From: an uncultured Marinococcus sp.
Lineage (GTDB): Bacteria; Bacillota; Bacilli; Bacillales; Marinococcaceae
Direction of reading: 5' to 3'
DNA: 58,462 nt
Assembly: GCF_947493875.1 (NCBI RefSeq)
Contig: NZ_CANLSU010000009.1
Location: forward strand, 1-58,462
Part shown: piece by piece, positions 30,989-41,928 of the stretch
How positions within the stretch are numbered: the stretch's first letter is position 1
Layout: the number at the start of each line of letters is the position of its first letter
The notes under the pieces: model-generated
Database searches by the model: none
What the model saw: only the letters and a program-made list of their open reading frames with translations
What the model was told of the DNA's origin: nothing
Made by a program: the position numbers and the translations under genes

Positions 30989-33900
30989 TTATGCGTTTTC
31001 CGTGGACTCGATTCTAAGATTCAAGTTATCTCCGGGTTGTTCATCTTCGTCATCGAGCTCTTTCATCTCGATTTCCTCTTCATTGCTTGAAAGCATTTTT
31101 ACGTCCATGCCAAGGCTTTGAAGCTCTTTAATCAGAACTTTAAACGACTCGGGAACGCCAGGCTCTGGAACGTTTTCCCCTTTAACAATCGCTTCGTACG
31201 TCTTCACACGGCCGACAACGTCGTCGGATTTCACCGTGAGAATCTCCTGCAGCGTATAAGCTGCACCGTACGCTTCAAGCGCCCATACTTCCATTTCCCC
31301 GAAACGCTGGCCGCCGAACTGGGCTTTACCACCAAGCGGCTGCTGGGTAACGAGGGAGTAAGGTCCGGTTGAACGGGCGTGAAGCTTGTCGTCCACCATG
31401 TGGGCAAGCTTGATCATATACATGACCCCGACTGAAATACGGTTGTCAAAGGTTTCCCCGGTTCGCCCGTCATACAATACGGTCTTTCCGTCCCGGGCGA
31501 GGCCGGCTTCCTGAATAGTTTCCCAAACATCCTCTTCACGGGCACCGTCAAATACCGGTGTTGCCATGTGAAGGTTCAGGGAACGAGCTGCCATGCCCAG
31601 GTGCATTTCAAGCACCTGTCCGATGTTCATACGCGAAGGCACCCCGAGAGGGTTCAGCATGAGATCAATCGGTGTTCCATCTGGCAGGTAAGGCATATCT
31701 TCTTCTGGAAGAATACGCGAAATAACACCTTTGTTTCCGTGACGGCCTGCCATTTTATCCCCTTCGTGAATCTTACGCTTCTGCACGAGGTATACCCGGA
31801 CAAGCTGATTCACTCCCGGCGGAAGTTCATCTCCGTCTTCACGGTTAAAGATTTTTACGTCGAGTACAATGCCGTCTGCACCGTGCGGAACACGAAGCGA
31901 AGTATCCCGTACTTCGCGGGCTTTTTCCCCAAAGATTGCGTGAAGCAGACGTTCCTCTGCGGAAAGCTCTGTCATGCCTTTTGGCGTTACTTTCCCAACA
32001 AGAATGTCGCCATCCTTCACTTCCGCACCGACACGGATAATACCACGGTCATCCAGGTCCTTCAGCGCTTCTTCGCCGACGTTTGGAATATCACGGGTGA
32101 TTTCCTCCGGTCCGAGCTTAGTATCGCGGGCCTCTGACTCGTATTCATCGACGTGAATGGAAGTGTAAACATCGTCTTTTACTACCCGTTCACTAAGGAT
32201 AACGGCGTCCTCATAGTTATAGCCGTCCCAGGTCATAAAGGCGGTTAATACGTTACGGCCCAATGCCATTTCCCCGTTGTCCATCGACGGACCGTCTGCA
32301 AGTACTTCGCCTTTTTCAATACGGTCTCCGTCTTTAACGATCGGACGCTGGTTGTAGCTTGTGCCCTGGTTGGAGCGGACGTATTTCATCATACGATATT
32401 TGTCGATATCTGTTTCTACTTCTTTTCCGTCTACATCTTCAATGCGGCGGATCCAGATTTCACGTGCGGATGCCCGCTCAACTACGCCTTTGTGGCGTGC
32501 GATGATGGCAGCACCTGAATCCTTCGCTGAAACGTATTCCATGCCGGTGCCTACAAGAGGAGCTTCCGGTTCAAGAAGCGGTACTGCCTGACGCTGCATG
32601 TTCGCCCCCATTAATGCCCGGTTGGAGTCATCGTTTTCCAGGAACGGAATGCACGCTGTCGCAGCAGAAACCGCCTGCTTTGGCGATACGTCCATATAGT
32701 CGATTTTTTCTTTTGGAACGATCGTGTTGTCCCCGCGGAAACGGGCAATAACTTCATCGTCGGCAAACGTGCCGTCTTCAGCAAGTGAAGCGTTCGCCTG
32801 AGCTACTACGTAGTTGTCTTCTTCATCGGCAGTAAGATAGTCACACTGCTCGGTGACCACTCCCGTATCCGGATCTACACGGCGGTAAGCTGTTTCGATG
32901 AAGCCGAATTTATTTACCTTGGCGTAGCTTGATAAGGAGTTAATCAAACCGATGTTCGGACCTTCCGGCGTTTCGATCGGACACATACGCCCGTAGTGGG
33001 AATAGTGCACGTCACGAACTTCAAAGCCGGCACGTTCACGGGTCAGACCACCCGGTCCAAGCGCTGACAGACGGCGTTTGTGCGTCAATTCAGCCAAAGG
33101 ATTTGTCTGGTCCATGAACTGGGAAAGCTGCGAGCTTCCGAAAAACTCTTTAATAGAAGCAATCACCGGACGAATATTGATAAGCGCCTGCGGCGTGATG
33201 GAGCTTGGGTCCTGAATGGACATACGCTCACGTACAACACGCTCCATACGGGAAAGCCCGATACGGAATTGATTCTGAAGCAGCTCACCGACGGAACGGA
33301 GACGACGATTGCCCAGGTGGTCAATATCATCTGTACGGCCGACGCCGTGAAGCAGATTGAAGAAATAGTTAACTGAAGCAATCATGTCTTCAGGAGTAAT
33401 ATTCTTCGTATCATGATCAATATTTCCGTTACTGATTACGTTAATCTCACGGTCTTCGCCTTGACCGTCATCTGCATAAATCTTAATAGACTGTACGTCC
33501 AAATCTGCATCTTCCACCACTCCACCGGAAACGGTGTACCGTTTAAATCCAAGGTTGTTTTCCAGGTACGGCATCAGACGGTCCAATGTCCGGCGGTCGA
33601 GCATCGTGCCCGATTCGGCAATGACCTCTCCCGTTTCTGGGTCAGCAAGCGTTTCTGCTAAACGCTGATTGAACAAACGATTCTGGATATGAAGTTTTTT
33701 ATTCATTTTATAACGCCCGACATTTGCGAGATCGTACCGCTTCGGATCAAAAAAGCGCGTATTTAATAAGCTCTTCGCGCTGTCCACCGTTGGCGGCTCC
33801 CCAGGGCGGAGACGTTCATAAATTTCGAGAAGGGCTTTTTCGCTGCCTTCTGTGTTATCTTTTTCGAGCGTATTCCGCAGGTACTGGTCTTCACCCAGAA

Positions 33901-34528
33901 GATCGATAATCTCCTGGTCAGAGCCAAACCCAAGCGCACGAAGAAGAACGGTGACCGGGATTTTCCGGGTGCGGTCAATACGAACGTGAACGACGTCTTT
34001 TGCATCTGTTTCAAGCTCGAGCCACGCACCGCGGTTCGGAATGACGGTTGCAGTGTGGCCGCGCTTTCCGTTTTTGTCTACTTTATTGTTAAAATATACG
34101 CTTGGTGAACGTACGAGCTGGGATACGATAACGCGCTCAGCCCCGTTTATCACAAAAGTACCTGTGTCGGTCATAAGCGGGAAATCACCCATAAATACTT
34201 CCTGCTCTTTTACTTCGCCGGTCTCCTTGTTCATCAGGCGAACCTTGACCCGGAGCGGTGCAGAATACGTGGCATCGCGTTCTTTTGATTCATCAATCGG
34301 GTATTTAGGCTCTCCTAAATTGTAATCGATGAATTCAAGCACCAAGTTTCCGGTAAAATCTTCAATCGGCGAAATGTCCTGAAACATTTCGCGAATACCT
34401 TCATCTAGAAACCATTGATAAGAAGCCGTCTGAATCTCAATGAGGTTTGGAAGGTCCAAGACTTCATTGATTCGGGCATAGCTTCTCCGCTGGCGGTGAC
34501 GTCCAAATTGAATAAGTTGACTTGACAA
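30989..34528 (-). CDS. rpoB: RNA polymerase beta subunit
   Basis: A 1179-residue beta subunit. [21 protein letters not shown] starts the conserved part. The rifampicin region reads [20 protein letters not shown] followed by [11 protein letters not shown], the sensitive-type sequence. The C-terminal clamp motif [20 protein letters not shown] is present, followed by an acidic tail. I choose TTG 34528, 8 nt after GAGGGG; an in-frame GTG at 34537 abuts that site. A 573-bp gap precedes the gene. Confidence 0.98.
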   Translation of the reverse strand: MSSQLIQFGRHRQRRSYARINEVLDLPNLIEIQTASYQWFLDEGIREMFQDISPIEDFTGNLVLEFIDYNLGEPKYPIDESKERDATYSAPLRVKVRLMNKETGEVKEQEVFMGDFPLMTDTGTFVINGAERVIVSQLVRSPSVYFNNKVDKNGKRGHTATVIPNRGAWLELETDAKDVVHVRIDRTRKIPVTVLLRALGFGSDQEIIDLLGEDQYLRNTLEKDNTEGSEKALLEIYERLRPGEPPTVDSAKSLLNTRFFDPKRYDLANVGRYKMNKKLHIQNRLFNQRLAETLADPETGEVIAESGTMLDRRTLDRLMPYLENNLGFKRYTVSGGVVEDADLDVQSIKIYADDGQGEDREINVISNGNIDHDTKNITPEDMIASVNYFFNLLHGVGRTDDIDHLGNRRLRSVGELLQNQFRIGLSRMERVVRERMSIQDPSSITPQALINIRPVIASIKEFFGSSQLSQFMDQTNPLAELTHKRRLSALGPGGLTRERAGFEVRDVHYSHYGRMCPIETPEGPNIGLINSLSSYAKVNKFGFIETAYRRVDPDTGVVTEQCDYLTADEEDNYVVAQANASLAEDGTFADDEVIARFRGDNTIVPKEKIDYMDVSPKQAVSAATACIPFLENDDSNRALMGANMQRQAVPLLEPEAPLVGTGMEYVSAKDSGAAIIARHKGVVERASAREIWIRRIEDVDGKEVETDIDKYRMMKYVRSNQGTSYNQRPIVKDGDRIEKGEVLADGPSMDNGEMALGRNVLTAFMTWDGYNYEDAVILSERVVKDDVYTSIHVDEYESEARDTKLGPEEITRDIPNVGEEALKDLDDRGIIRVGAEVKDGDILVGKVTPKGMTELSAEERLLHAIFGEKAREVRDTSLRVPHGADGIVLDVKIFNREDGDELPPGVNQLVRVYLVQKRKIHEGDKMAGRHGNKGVISRILPEEDMPYLPDGTPIDLMLNPLGVPSRMNIGQVLEMHLGMAARSLNLHMATPVFDGAREEDVWETIQEAGLARDGKTVLYDGRTGETFDNRISVGVMYMIKLAHMVDDKLHARSTGPYSLVTQQPLGGKAQFGGQRFGEMEVWALEAYGAAYTLQEILTVKSDDVVGRVKTYEAIVKGENVPEPGVPESFKVLIKELQSLGMDVKMLSSNEEEIEMKELDDEDEQPGDNLNLRIESTENA

Positions 34529-35064
34529 CAGATTCACCCCTCAAATCTCGCATGATATCCGCCCGTTTTAAAAACAAGCGTTTTTCCAAGGCAATTATCG
34601 GTAATATAGCTAAATAGTGATAAATGCAGAGACGCGTCGTCATGTAGACGGACGGCTCTTTCTGCTCTGATAAAACAGTCTGCGGATCAGAACACAGAGA
34701 ACAGCCCGCGCACACGTCGTCGTTAAAAAAGCTTCGCAAACCGAATAGCCAGTTTGAGAACGCTGATTGCTTCTCCCTGACTTATATTGATTGTCTTAAA
34801 TGGAATTGTTTTTCCTAATACTTATTACGATCGATTCTCCCATTTCTCATTCGAGTGTGTTAGAATAAGAAGGAATCAAAAGCACAAACGTTCTCGTTTT
34901 AGTGGATAAGCTTGCTGCAACCGTAATTCAGCCCAGCCGTGAAGTGGCAAATAGAAAAGAAATGGATGATACTTCTTACGGTATCACCTAATTTTATAAG
35001 TAGAATATTACATGTAGTTTGACGCGTACGGACACTTATACGCATTAAATTATAATACCATATC
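34529..35064 (-). other. Long non-coding region before rpoB
   Basis: This stretch holds no gene I can support. Minus-strand features are a perfect TATAAT at 35049-35054 without a good -35 box (a TTGACG lies 20 bp upstream); a hairpin GGTGATAC/GTATCATC (34965-34988); AAACG-agaa-CGTTT near 34886-34899; and an imperfect hairpin (about 34628-34666, CAGAG/CTCTG outer pair). It is probably the rpoB promoter and a structured leader of up to 500 nt. Confidence 0.45.
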
Positions 35065-35099
35065 AAAACAGCACCGTCAACTTCTGATGGTGCTGTTTT
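35065..35099. terminator. Bidirectional terminator after the RsmC-like gene
   Basis: A 15-bp stem (AAAACAGCACC plus GTCA paired with TGATGGTGCTGTTTT, one G-U) and a 5-nt loop, 2 bp after the methyltransferase stop codon. U-rich 3' arms occur on both strands. Confidence 0.85.
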
Positions 35100-35101
35100 A
35101 T

Positions 35102-35698
35102 TTATTTGCACGCACGAAAAATATAATAGCCTTTATTCTTTTTCACATTCTTCACAACCGGAAACAGCTCGTTAAGCTTTTCCTTCGCTGAAGGGGCACC
35201 CTGTTTTTTTTGAATGACAACCCAGCATTCGCCTCCGGGGCTTAGCGCTTCATAAGCTTCTTCAAACAACCGGTGCACCACTTTTTTTCCTGCCCTGATA
35301 GGAGGGTTTGTCAAAATCGCTGCCGCTCTGCCTTTATAGGCACTGAATAAATCACTCTCCGCCGCCTTTGCATTATCAGCCTGGCAGCGCTGGATATTTT
35401 TATTCGCCAGTTCCACAGCACGTTGATTGATATCAAAAAGCAGAACGCTCCGGGTGGTTTCTTTGGCGAGAGTGACTCCCACTACGCCGTAACCACAGCC
35501 AATGTCGATAATGTCGCCATCCACCTCCGGCCATTCAAAGGTTTCAAGCAGCGTTGCCGTACCAAAATCCACCGTTTGTTTCGAGAATACTCCGCTGTCT
35601 GTAATAAACGACCAGTCTCTCCCCCGAAGCTCTGCATGAATGACTTTCTCGTTACTTGCCGCACTTGGGTTTGCATGAAAATATTGTTCACCGCTCAT
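35102..35698 (-). CDS. Class I SAM-dependent methyltransferase, RsmC-like (YbxB)
   Basis: A 198-residue methyltransferase. The SAM-binding motif I is DIGCGYGVVGVTLAKE (about 63-78), motif II is LLFDINQRAV, and the NPPI tetrapeptide (ILTNPPIRAG) indicates modification of a base amino group. B. subtilis YbxB lies at this same place between rplL and rpoB; RsmC enzymes make N2-methylguanosine in 16S rRNA. The exact target here is inferred only. It has its own promoter and a terminator. Confidence 0.9.
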   Translation of the reverse strand: MSGEQYFHANPSAASNEKVIHAELRGRDWSFITDSGVFSKQTVDFGTATLLETFEWPEVDGDIIDIGCGYGVVGVTLAKETTRSVLLFDINQRAVELANKNIQRCQADNAKAAESDLFSAYKGRAAAILTNPPIRAGKKVVHRLFEEAYEALSPGGECWVVIQKKQGAPSAKEKLNELFPVVKNVKKNKGYYIFRACK

Positions 35699-35729
35699 AG
35701 CATCGCTCCGTTCTGATTATTGGAATATT

Positions 35730-35759
35730 ATCATAGCAGGGCCAGGGAGTTTATTGCAA
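35730..35759 (-). promoter_or_regulatory. Promoter of the RsmC-like gene
   Basis: Minus strand: -35 TTGCAA (35754-35759), 18-bp spacer, -10 TATGAT (35730-35735), directly after the rplL terminator. Confidence 0.6.
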
Positions 35760-35760
35760 C

Positions 35761-35793
35761 AAAAAACTCACCCGCACAGGTGCGGATGAGTTT
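35761..35793 (-). terminator. Terminator of rplJ-rplL
   Basis: Minus-strand stem AACTCATCCGC / GCGGGTGAGTT with a short loop and a TTTTTTG tail, about 10 bp after the rplL stop codon. Confidence 0.85.
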
Positions 35794-35802
35794 ATAGAAA
35801 GC

Positions 35803-36165
35803 TTACTTCAATTCGATAGAAGCGCCTGCTTCTTCGAGTTGACCTTTCATTTCTTCAGCGTCTTCTTTAGATACGCCTTCTTTCAATGTGTCAGGAGCTC
35901 CGTCTACCAGTGCTTTAGCTTCTTTCAAGCCAAGGCCGGTGATTTCGCGGACGACTTTGATGACGTTGATTTTAGAAGATCCAGCGCTTTCGAGTACTAC
36001 GTCGAATTCTGTTTGCTCTTCCTCAACGGCTTCACCGCCGCCACCGCCAGCTGCTACTGGGGCAGCTGCTGTTACGCCGAATTCTTCTTCAATTGCTTTT
36101 ACTAATTCGTTCAGTTCCAGAACGGACATTTCCTTAATCGCATCAATCATTTCTTGATTACTCAT
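35803..36165 (-). CDS. rplL: 50S ribosomal protein L7/L12
   Basis: A 120-residue stalk protein that recruits translational GTPases. The N-terminal dimer helix reads [18 protein letters not shown]. An alanine/glycine-rich hinge is at about 32-48, and the C-terminal domain contains [20 protein letters not shown]. It follows rplJ by 52 bp and ends in a terminator. Confidence 0.98.
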   Translation of the reverse strand: MSNQEMIDAIKEMSVLELNELVKAIEEEFGVTAAAPVAAGGGGGEAVEEEQTEFDVVLESAGSSKINVIKVVREITGLGLKEAKALVDGAPDTLKEGVSKEDAEEMKGQLEEAGASIELK

Positions 36166-36217
36166 GGATAATCCTCCTCTTAATATTAATATTTAAGCCG
36201 ATTGAAACGCCGGTTGG

Positions 36218-36724
36218 TTAGGCGCTCTCTTCTTCTTCTTTTTGCTCTGCCACTGCTTTTGTAGCCAGTGCGAAGTTACGGATTGGCGCCTGCATAACGC
36301 TAAGCAGCATAGCCACAAGTCCATCGTGGGATGGGAGGCTGGCCAATTCCTGAATCTGCTCCTGGGAAACAACGCTGCCTTCAATGACACCCGTTTTGAT
36401 TTCCAGTGCTTCGTGATCTTTAGCGAAATTGTACAATACTTTCGCAGGTGCTACTGCGTCCTCTTTGCTTGTTGCAATGGCCGTAGGACCTACCAGGTAG
36501 TCGTTCAACTCGTCTTTCAGATTCACGTCTTCGGCTGCACGACGCGCCATTGTATTTTTATATACTTTGAAATCAACGTCTGCTTCACGAAGCTGCGCAC
36601 GCAATTCCGTGATTTCCGATACGTCCAGACCGCGATAGTCTACCAGTACGGTTGATACGCTGTCTTTCAGCTTAGCTGCGATTTCATCAACAACCGCCTG
36701 CTTTTGTTCGATTACTTTGCTCAT
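36218..36724 (-). CDS. rplJ: 50S ribosomal protein L10
   Basis: A 168-residue L10, which anchors L7/L12 dimers on 23S rRNA and autoregulates the operon. It starts [20 protein letters not shown] and contains [17 protein letters not shown] and YKNTMARRA. Acidic residues EQKEEEESA end the protein. ATG 36724 follows AGGAGGTG; the in-frame extension upstream lies in the leader RNA. Confidence 0.98.
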   Translation of the reverse strand: MSKVIEQKQAVVDEIAAKLKDSVSTVLVDYRGLDVSEITELRAQLREADVDFKVYKNTMARRAAEDVNLKDELNDYLVGPTAIATSKEDAVAPAKVLYNFAKDHEALEIKTGVIEGSVVSQEQIQELASLPSHDGLVAMLLSVMQAPIRNFALATKAVAEQKEEEESA

Positions 36725-36766
36725 CCGTTCCACCTCCTGCCATTCTTTATTGTTTGCCGCCTGCAA

Positions 36767-36937
36767 CCGCAGACACAAAAAAATCTTCCTGTCTCAATTA
36801 GCAGACACGAAGACACTACTCCCGTAAAACACTCCAAAGCGTTTAATGTATAGGAATGGTACCTCGGCAGGATGTTTATTTAAGTGCTGTGCACTCCTGC
36901 TGTCTGCGGCAACAATATAAAATTGTTGGCTGATCCG
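36767..36937 (-). ncRNA. L10 leader RNA
   Basis: The leader contains the characteristic CCTGCCGAGGT block (about 36862-36872). The ends close the structure: CCGCAGACA (36901-36909) is complementary to TGTCTGCGG (36767-36775). In between is an intrinsic terminator. L10(L12)4 binding to such leaders represses rplJL in Bacillus, where attenuation is involved. Confidence 0.85.
36777..36812 (-). terminator. Attenuator inside the L10 leader
   Basis: Minus-strand stem CTTC-g-TGTCT / AGACA-g-GAAG with an 8-nt loop, followed by ATTTTTTTG. It stands 52-88 nt before the rplJ start, so it can stop transcription before the coding region. Confidence 0.75.
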
Positions 36938-36943
36938 TCATTT

Positions 36944-36972
36944 AGTATAAATGGAAGCAGCACCCGGGTCAA
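36944..36972 (-). promoter_or_regulatory. Promoter of rplJ-rplL
   Basis: Minus strand: -35 TTGACC (36967-36972), 17-bp spacer, -10 TATACT (36944-36949). The stretch between it and the rplA stop at 37030 holds no clear terminator. Confidence 0.8.
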
Positions 36973-37029
36973 GAGCTTTTTCAAGATCGCCCGGGAGCTG
37001 CCGGCAAACAAAAGTATTACGGTTTAATT

Positions 37030-37728
37030 TTATGCGAATTTCAACGAAGAAGTGCTGACTTTTACGCCAGGACCCATGGAAGTCGTTACAGCAACGCCTC
37101 TCATGTACGTTCCTTTAGCAGCTGCCGGCTTTGCTTTTTGAAGCGCGTCGGCAACCGTGTTGAAGTTTTCCACCAGGCTTGCAGTATCAAAGGATACTTT
37201 GCCGATTGGCGCATGGATGTTACCGGACTTATCGACACGGTATTCCACTTTACCTGCTTTAATTTCTTCAACAGCTTTTGTAACGTCCATCGTAACCGTA
37301 CCAGTTTTAGGGTTAGGCATAAGGCCTTTTGGTCCGAGAGTACGGCCCAATTTCCCTACCTGGGCCATCATGTCAGGAGTGGCTACTACTGCATCAAAGT
37401 CAAACCAGCCTTGCTGCACGCGGTTCACCAGATCTTCTTCTCCTACATAATCAGCGCCGGCTGCTTCTGCTTCCTGGGCTTTTTCGCCTTTAGCAAAAAC
37501 AAGCACACGCTGGCTTTTTCCTGTTCCGTTTGGAAGTACAATCGCGCCACGGATCTGCTGATCGTTTTTACGCGGGTCAATTCCAAGACGAAACGCTACT
37601 TCTACCGTTGCATCAAAGTTTACGATCGATGTTTTCTTCGCAAGCTCAATCGCCTCTTCAGCATTGTACTGCTGCTCCTGGTCGATGAGCTGCGCCGCCT
37701 CGCGGTATTTTTTACCTCTTTTAGGCAT
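37030..37728 (-). CDS. rplA: 50S ribosomal protein L1
   Basis: A 232-residue L1 of the mobile stalk that moves the E-site tRNA; it also represses rplK-rplA in many bacteria. It starts [20 protein letters not shown], with the conserved [18 protein letters not shown] and a TSSLKFA end. ATG 37728 follows AAGGAGG. The rplK-rplA gap of 120 bp can form a stem of 7-8 bp (AAGGTTG with CAACCTT, 37776-37828). Confidence 0.97.
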   Translation of the reverse strand: MPKRGKKYREAAQLIDQEQQYNAEEAIELAKKTSIVNFDATVEVAFRLGIDPRKNDQQIRGAIVLPNGTGKSQRVLVFAKGEKAQEAEAAGADYVGEEDLVNRVQQGWFDFDAVVATPDMMAQVGKLGRTLGPKGLMPNPKTGTVTMDVTKAVEEIKAGKVEYRVDKSGNIHAPIGKVSFDTASLVENFNTVADALQKAKPAAAKGTYMRGVAVTTSMGPGVKVSTSSLKFA

Positions 37729-37848
37729 TGTTTTTCCTCCTTGTTGTGGTTTAACGGTAAGACCTCCCACTAGTAAAGGTTGCGGGCCGTCCCTTCGACA
37801 AGAGCGTCAGAGGCGTGCACACAACCTTCAGCAAGGCAAATCTTTCAA

Positions 37849-38274
37849 TTAGTCTTCAACGTTTAAGCCCATGCTGCGGGCTGTTCCTTCAACCATACGC
37901 ATTGCTGAATCAACGTCAGATGCGTTCAAATCCTGCATTTTCGTTTCAGCAATTTCACGAACCTGATCCCGGGTTACTGAACCGACTTTGTTACGGTTAG
38001 GCTCACCGGAACCGCCTTTTACTCCAGCTGCTTCTTTAAGAAGTACAGGAGCTGGCGGAGTTTTCGTAATAAAAGTGAACGAACGGTCTTCATAGACACT
38101 GATTTCTACAGGAATGATTGTTCCTGTCTGCTCTTGTGTACGAGCGTTGAATTCTTTACAGAATCCCATGATATTCACACCGGCTTGACCAAGCGCTGGG
38201 CCTACCGGTGGTGCCGGGTTCGCTTTACCAGCCGGAATTTGAAGTTTAACAACCTTCTCGACTCTTTTAGCCAC
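37849..38274 (-). CDS. rplK: 50S ribosomal protein L11
   Basis: A 141-residue L11 of the GTPase-associated centre, needed for the RelA/stringent response. It begins [20 protein letters not shown] with the proline-rich [17 protein letters not shown]. The start is GTG 38274, preceded by GAAGGAGGTG at the right distance; the upstream in-frame ATG is in the leader. Confidence 0.98.
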   Translation of the reverse strand: MAKRVEKVVKLQIPAGKANPAPPVGPALGQAGVNIMGFCKEFNARTQEQTGTIIPVEISVYEDRSFTFITKTPPAPVLLKEAAGVKGGSGEPNRNKVGSVTRDQVREIAETKMQDLNASDVDSAMRMVEGTARSMGLNVED

Positions 38275-38308
38275 GCGACACACCTCCTTCGTCCGTGATG
38301 TGGTAGCC

Positions 38309-38380
38309 GGATACAAGGTATCCTCCCACTCATTCTAAAACACTATGTGCTTTAGGCTGTGATATCTTTCAATACCAAAC
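38309..38380 (-). other. Structured leader of rplK-rplA
   Basis: Two hairpins are visible: GGATAC-ctt-GTATCC (38309-38323, 6 bp) and CTAAAGCAC-ata-GTGTTTTAG (38335-38355, 9 bp with one G-U). The operon's L1 repressor usually binds a structured site in this leader; which hairpin would serve is not clear. Confidence 0.5.
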
Positions 38381-38386
38381 AGGATG

Positions 38387-38415
38387 ATTTTATCACCTGC
38401 AGCCAAAATAAGCAA
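38387..38415 (-). promoter_or_regulatory. Promoter of rplK-rplA
   Basis: Minus strand: -35 TTGCTT (38410-38415), 17-bp spacer, -10 TAAAAT (38387-38392). It stands about 40 bp after the nusG stop codon. Confidence 0.6.
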
Positions 38416-38453
38416 TGGTTAATTCGTGAGAGAGCGGAAACCGTAAGCCGGCT

Positions 38454-38987
38454 CTAGATTTTTTCTACTTGAGTAAACTCCAGTTCAACCGGCGTTTCGC
38501 GGCCAAACATGTTTACATAAACTTTGACCTTCTGCTTCTCGGCATTAATTTCTTCGACCGTGCCGGTGAAATCAGCAAACGGCCCTTCGGTAACCTTCAC
38601 TGCTTCTTTAAGTTCAAAGTACACCTCTGCCTTTGGTTCCTTCTCGCCCATCTGACCGAGAATAGCATCTACCTCGTCCGGCAAAAGCGGCGTCGGCTTC
38701 GATCCCGCTCCTGTTGAACCGATAAATCCGGTTACTCCAGGCGTATTGCGAACCACGTACCAGGAGTCGTCTGTCATTACCATTTCAACAATGACATACC
38801 CTGGAAAAACCTTTTTGGAAACCGTCTTGCTTTTTCCATTTTTGGTTTCTGTTTCTTCTTCCACCGGTACCAGCACACGGAAAATTTTATCCGTCATCCC
38901 CATGGATTCCACCCGTTTTTCCAGGTTCGTTTTTACTTTGTTTTCATAGCCCGAATAAGTATGGACTACATACCAGCTTTTTTCCAT
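38454..38987 (-). CDS. nusG: Transcription termination/antitermination factor NusG
   Basis: A 177-residue NusG that binds RNA polymerase and modulates pausing and termination. The NGN domain opens KSWYVVHTYSGYENKVKTNL and has FPGYVIVEM and NTPGVTGFIGS. The KOW domain (about 125-160) contains GPFADFTGTVEEINAEKQKV. It follows secE by 55 bp in the usual order. Confidence 0.98.
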   Translation of the reverse strand: MEKSWYVVHTYSGYENKVKTNLEKRVESMGMTDKIFRVLVPVEEETETKNGKSKTVSKKVFPGYVIVEMVMTDDSWYVVRNTPGVTGFIGSTGAGSKPTPLLPDEVDAILGQMGEKEPKAEVYFELKEAVKVTEGPFADFTGTVEEINAEKQKVKVYVNMFGRETPVELEFTQVEKI

Positions 38988-39042
38988 ATCTAGAGTGGGA
39001 GCTAAGTCCCTTCCCTCCTTTATTCCAAACGTTCAACCGTTA

Positions 39043-39240
39043 CTACTCCAAAAATATACGAACAAGCTCAGAAAGCCCTAAATCGATAACGGCAAAATAG
39101 ATCACAAAAAAGATGACAGTCAGCACCGTGACAATTGTATATTTCGTTAGTTCTTTGCGTGTCGGCCATGTAACACGCTTCATTTCCTGCCCTACTTCTT
39201 TGAGAAAGCGGATAGGGCCTTTTTTCGTACCCCCAGCCAT
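39043..39240 (-). CDS. secE: Preprotein translocase subunit SecE
   Basis: A 65-residue, single-helix SecE. The amphipathic part is IRFLKEVGQEMKRVTWPTRK, and the membrane helix (about 34-58) follows: YTIVTVLTVIFFVIYFAVID. The length is that of the short Gram-positive form. It precedes nusG. The L33 gene rpmGB that precedes secE in B. subtilis is absent; glpK lies upstream instead. Confidence 0.97.
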   Translation of the reverse strand: MAGGTKKGPIRFLKEVGQEMKRVTWPTRKELTKYTIVTVLTVIFFVIYFAVIDLGLSELVRIFLE

Positions 39241-39277
39241 GCAGCCACCTCCATCAACCGGTGTTTACGGTTATAGA

Positions 39278-39306
39278 ATTATTAATATAAGGTCTCGTAC
39301 GAACAA
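39278..39306 (-). promoter_or_regulatory. Possible secE-nusG promoter
   Basis: Minus strand: -35 TTGTTC (39301-39306), 17-bp spacer, -10 AATAAT (39278-39283). It lies 38 bp before secE. Confidence 0.45.
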
Positions 39307-39373
39307 TGTATCTGCATCTTTTTCTGCATCCATGTACCATCAGACTTCTTTGCCCGGCTTGTTTTCAACCATT

Positions 39374-39409
39374 AAAAAAACAGCCGCTCCTAAGGGCTCT
39401 GCGGTCTGT
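39374..39409 (-). terminator. Terminator upstream of secE
   Basis: Minus-strand stem ACAG-a-CCGC / GCGG-c-TGT with CC/GG near the tip, followed by seven T. It lies 60-95 nt after a promoter and 134 bp before secE. Confidence 0.75.
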
Positions 39410-39444
39410 TTGCTTTAGGTGCACATATATTTCTACCAATATCA

Positions 39445-39473
39445 ATCATAAACAACTTCTGTACTATAATCAA
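39445..39473 (-). promoter_or_regulatory. Promoter of a short transcript before secE
   Basis: Minus strand: -35 TTGATT (39468-39473), 17-bp spacer, -10 TATGAT (39445-39450). A transcript from here would meet the terminator at 39374-39409 after about 65 nt. Confidence 0.6.
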
Positions 39474-39493
39474 GGAGAAATTAAAGGGCACAT

Positions 39494-39523
39494 AAAAACC
39501 GGCGTTCCATAGGGAACGCCGGT
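39494..39523 (-). terminator. Terminator of glpF-glpK
   Basis: Perfect 11-bp stem ACCGGCGTTCC / GGAACGCCGGT with a 4-nt loop and TTTTATG on the minus strand, shortly after the glpK stop codon. Confidence 0.9.
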
Positions 39524-39537
39524 CCCTTCATAAATTA

Positions 39538-41100
<1,563 letters not shown>

Positions 41101-41928
41101 TTAGTTTTTCACTTCAGGGTTGGACATAATCGTTTTGGCAGAGCGCCGGCCCATGTAGTACAGGCCTCCTAAGAAAACTGCTACGATGACCGAGTAAATC
41201 ATCAGTGCCATTGCGCCTTCTCCTAAGAAGAACGAACGGTAAACCATTGCACCAAACACACCGCCGGCTGCCGGTGCTACTACTGGAATCCAGGCATAGG
41301 ACCAGTTGGAATCTCTTTTGCCCGGAATTGGAAGCAATGCGTGTGCAATACGCGGACCAAGGTCACGTGCCGGATTGATCGCATACCCGGTCGTACCGCC
41401 GAGCGACAGGCCGATCGCTACAATCAGAAAACCGACAATCAGAGGATTCAATCCTTCAGTAAACTGGTTCGCGCCAATTCCTAAAATACCGCCTACAAGA
41501 ACAGCTGTGCCGATAAATTCGCTCAGAAAGTTGTTAAACCGGTTCGGAAGAGCAGGGTCGGTTGAAAACACACCAAGCTTTGTATTCGGGTCATCCGTTT
41601 CCTTCCAGTGCCCGAGAAAGTGAAGATAAACTACTACGCCGCCTAACGCAGCACCAATCAATTGAGCAATAATGTAGCCCGGAACCTGGGACCATGCGAA
41701 TTCCCCAACAGAAGCAAGACCGAGAGTTACTGCCGGGTTAATGTGCGCTCCGGAGAACTGGCCTACTGCGTAAACTGCCATTGCCACTGCAAACCCCCAC
41801 CCAAGCGCCACCACAATCCAGCCTCCGCCTTGAGCTTTTGATTTATTCAGACTGATGTTAGCAACTACGCCGCCGCCAAAGATAATAAGAATCATCGTAC
41901 CGATAAGCTCCGCTAAATAAACAGACAT
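41101..41928 (-). CDS. glpF: Glycerol uptake facilitator (aquaglyceroporin)
   Basis: A 275-residue MIP-family channel with six helices. The two NPA motifs are SGAHINPAVTLG and YAINPARDLGPR; the aspartate after the second is typical of glycerol facilitators rather than water channels. The start MSVYLAELIGTMILIIFGGG follows GGAGGAAG. It heads an operon with glpK behind a leader with promoter, cre and terminator. Confidence 0.97.
   Translation of the reverse strand: MSVYLAELIGTMILIIFGGGVVANISLNKSKAQGGGWIVVALGWGFAVAMAVYAVGQFSGAHINPAVTLGLASVGEFAWSQVPGYIIAQLIGAALGGVVVYLHFLGHWKETDDPNTKLGVFSTDPALPNRFNNFLSEFIGTAVLVGGILGIGANQFTEGLNPLIVGFLIVAIGLSLGGTTGYAINPARDLGPRIAHALLPIPGKRDSNWSYAWIPVVAPAAGGVFGAMVYRSFFLGEGAMALMIYSVIVAVFLGGLYYMGRRSAKTIMSNPEVKN

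Noticed and set aside
34464-34739. 91-codon minus-strand reading frame overlapping the rpoB start, with a CAGC-SLC cysteine motif
   Set aside because: It overlaps rpoB in another frame, has no ribosome binding site at its start and no recognisable similarity.
34899-35111. 70-codon minus-strand reading frame running through the methyltransferase terminator
   Set aside because: It crosses a strong terminator and has low-quality composition; probably chance.
39270-39375. Possible rpmGB (L33) remnant before secE, 28-codon frame with two Cys
   Set aside because: The translated sequence does not match L33 and lacks the CxxC spacing; kept only as absence of rpmGB.
39400-39495. Possible tRNA gene in the glpK-secE gap
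   Set aside because: No cloverleaf, T-loop or CCA pattern could be drawn.
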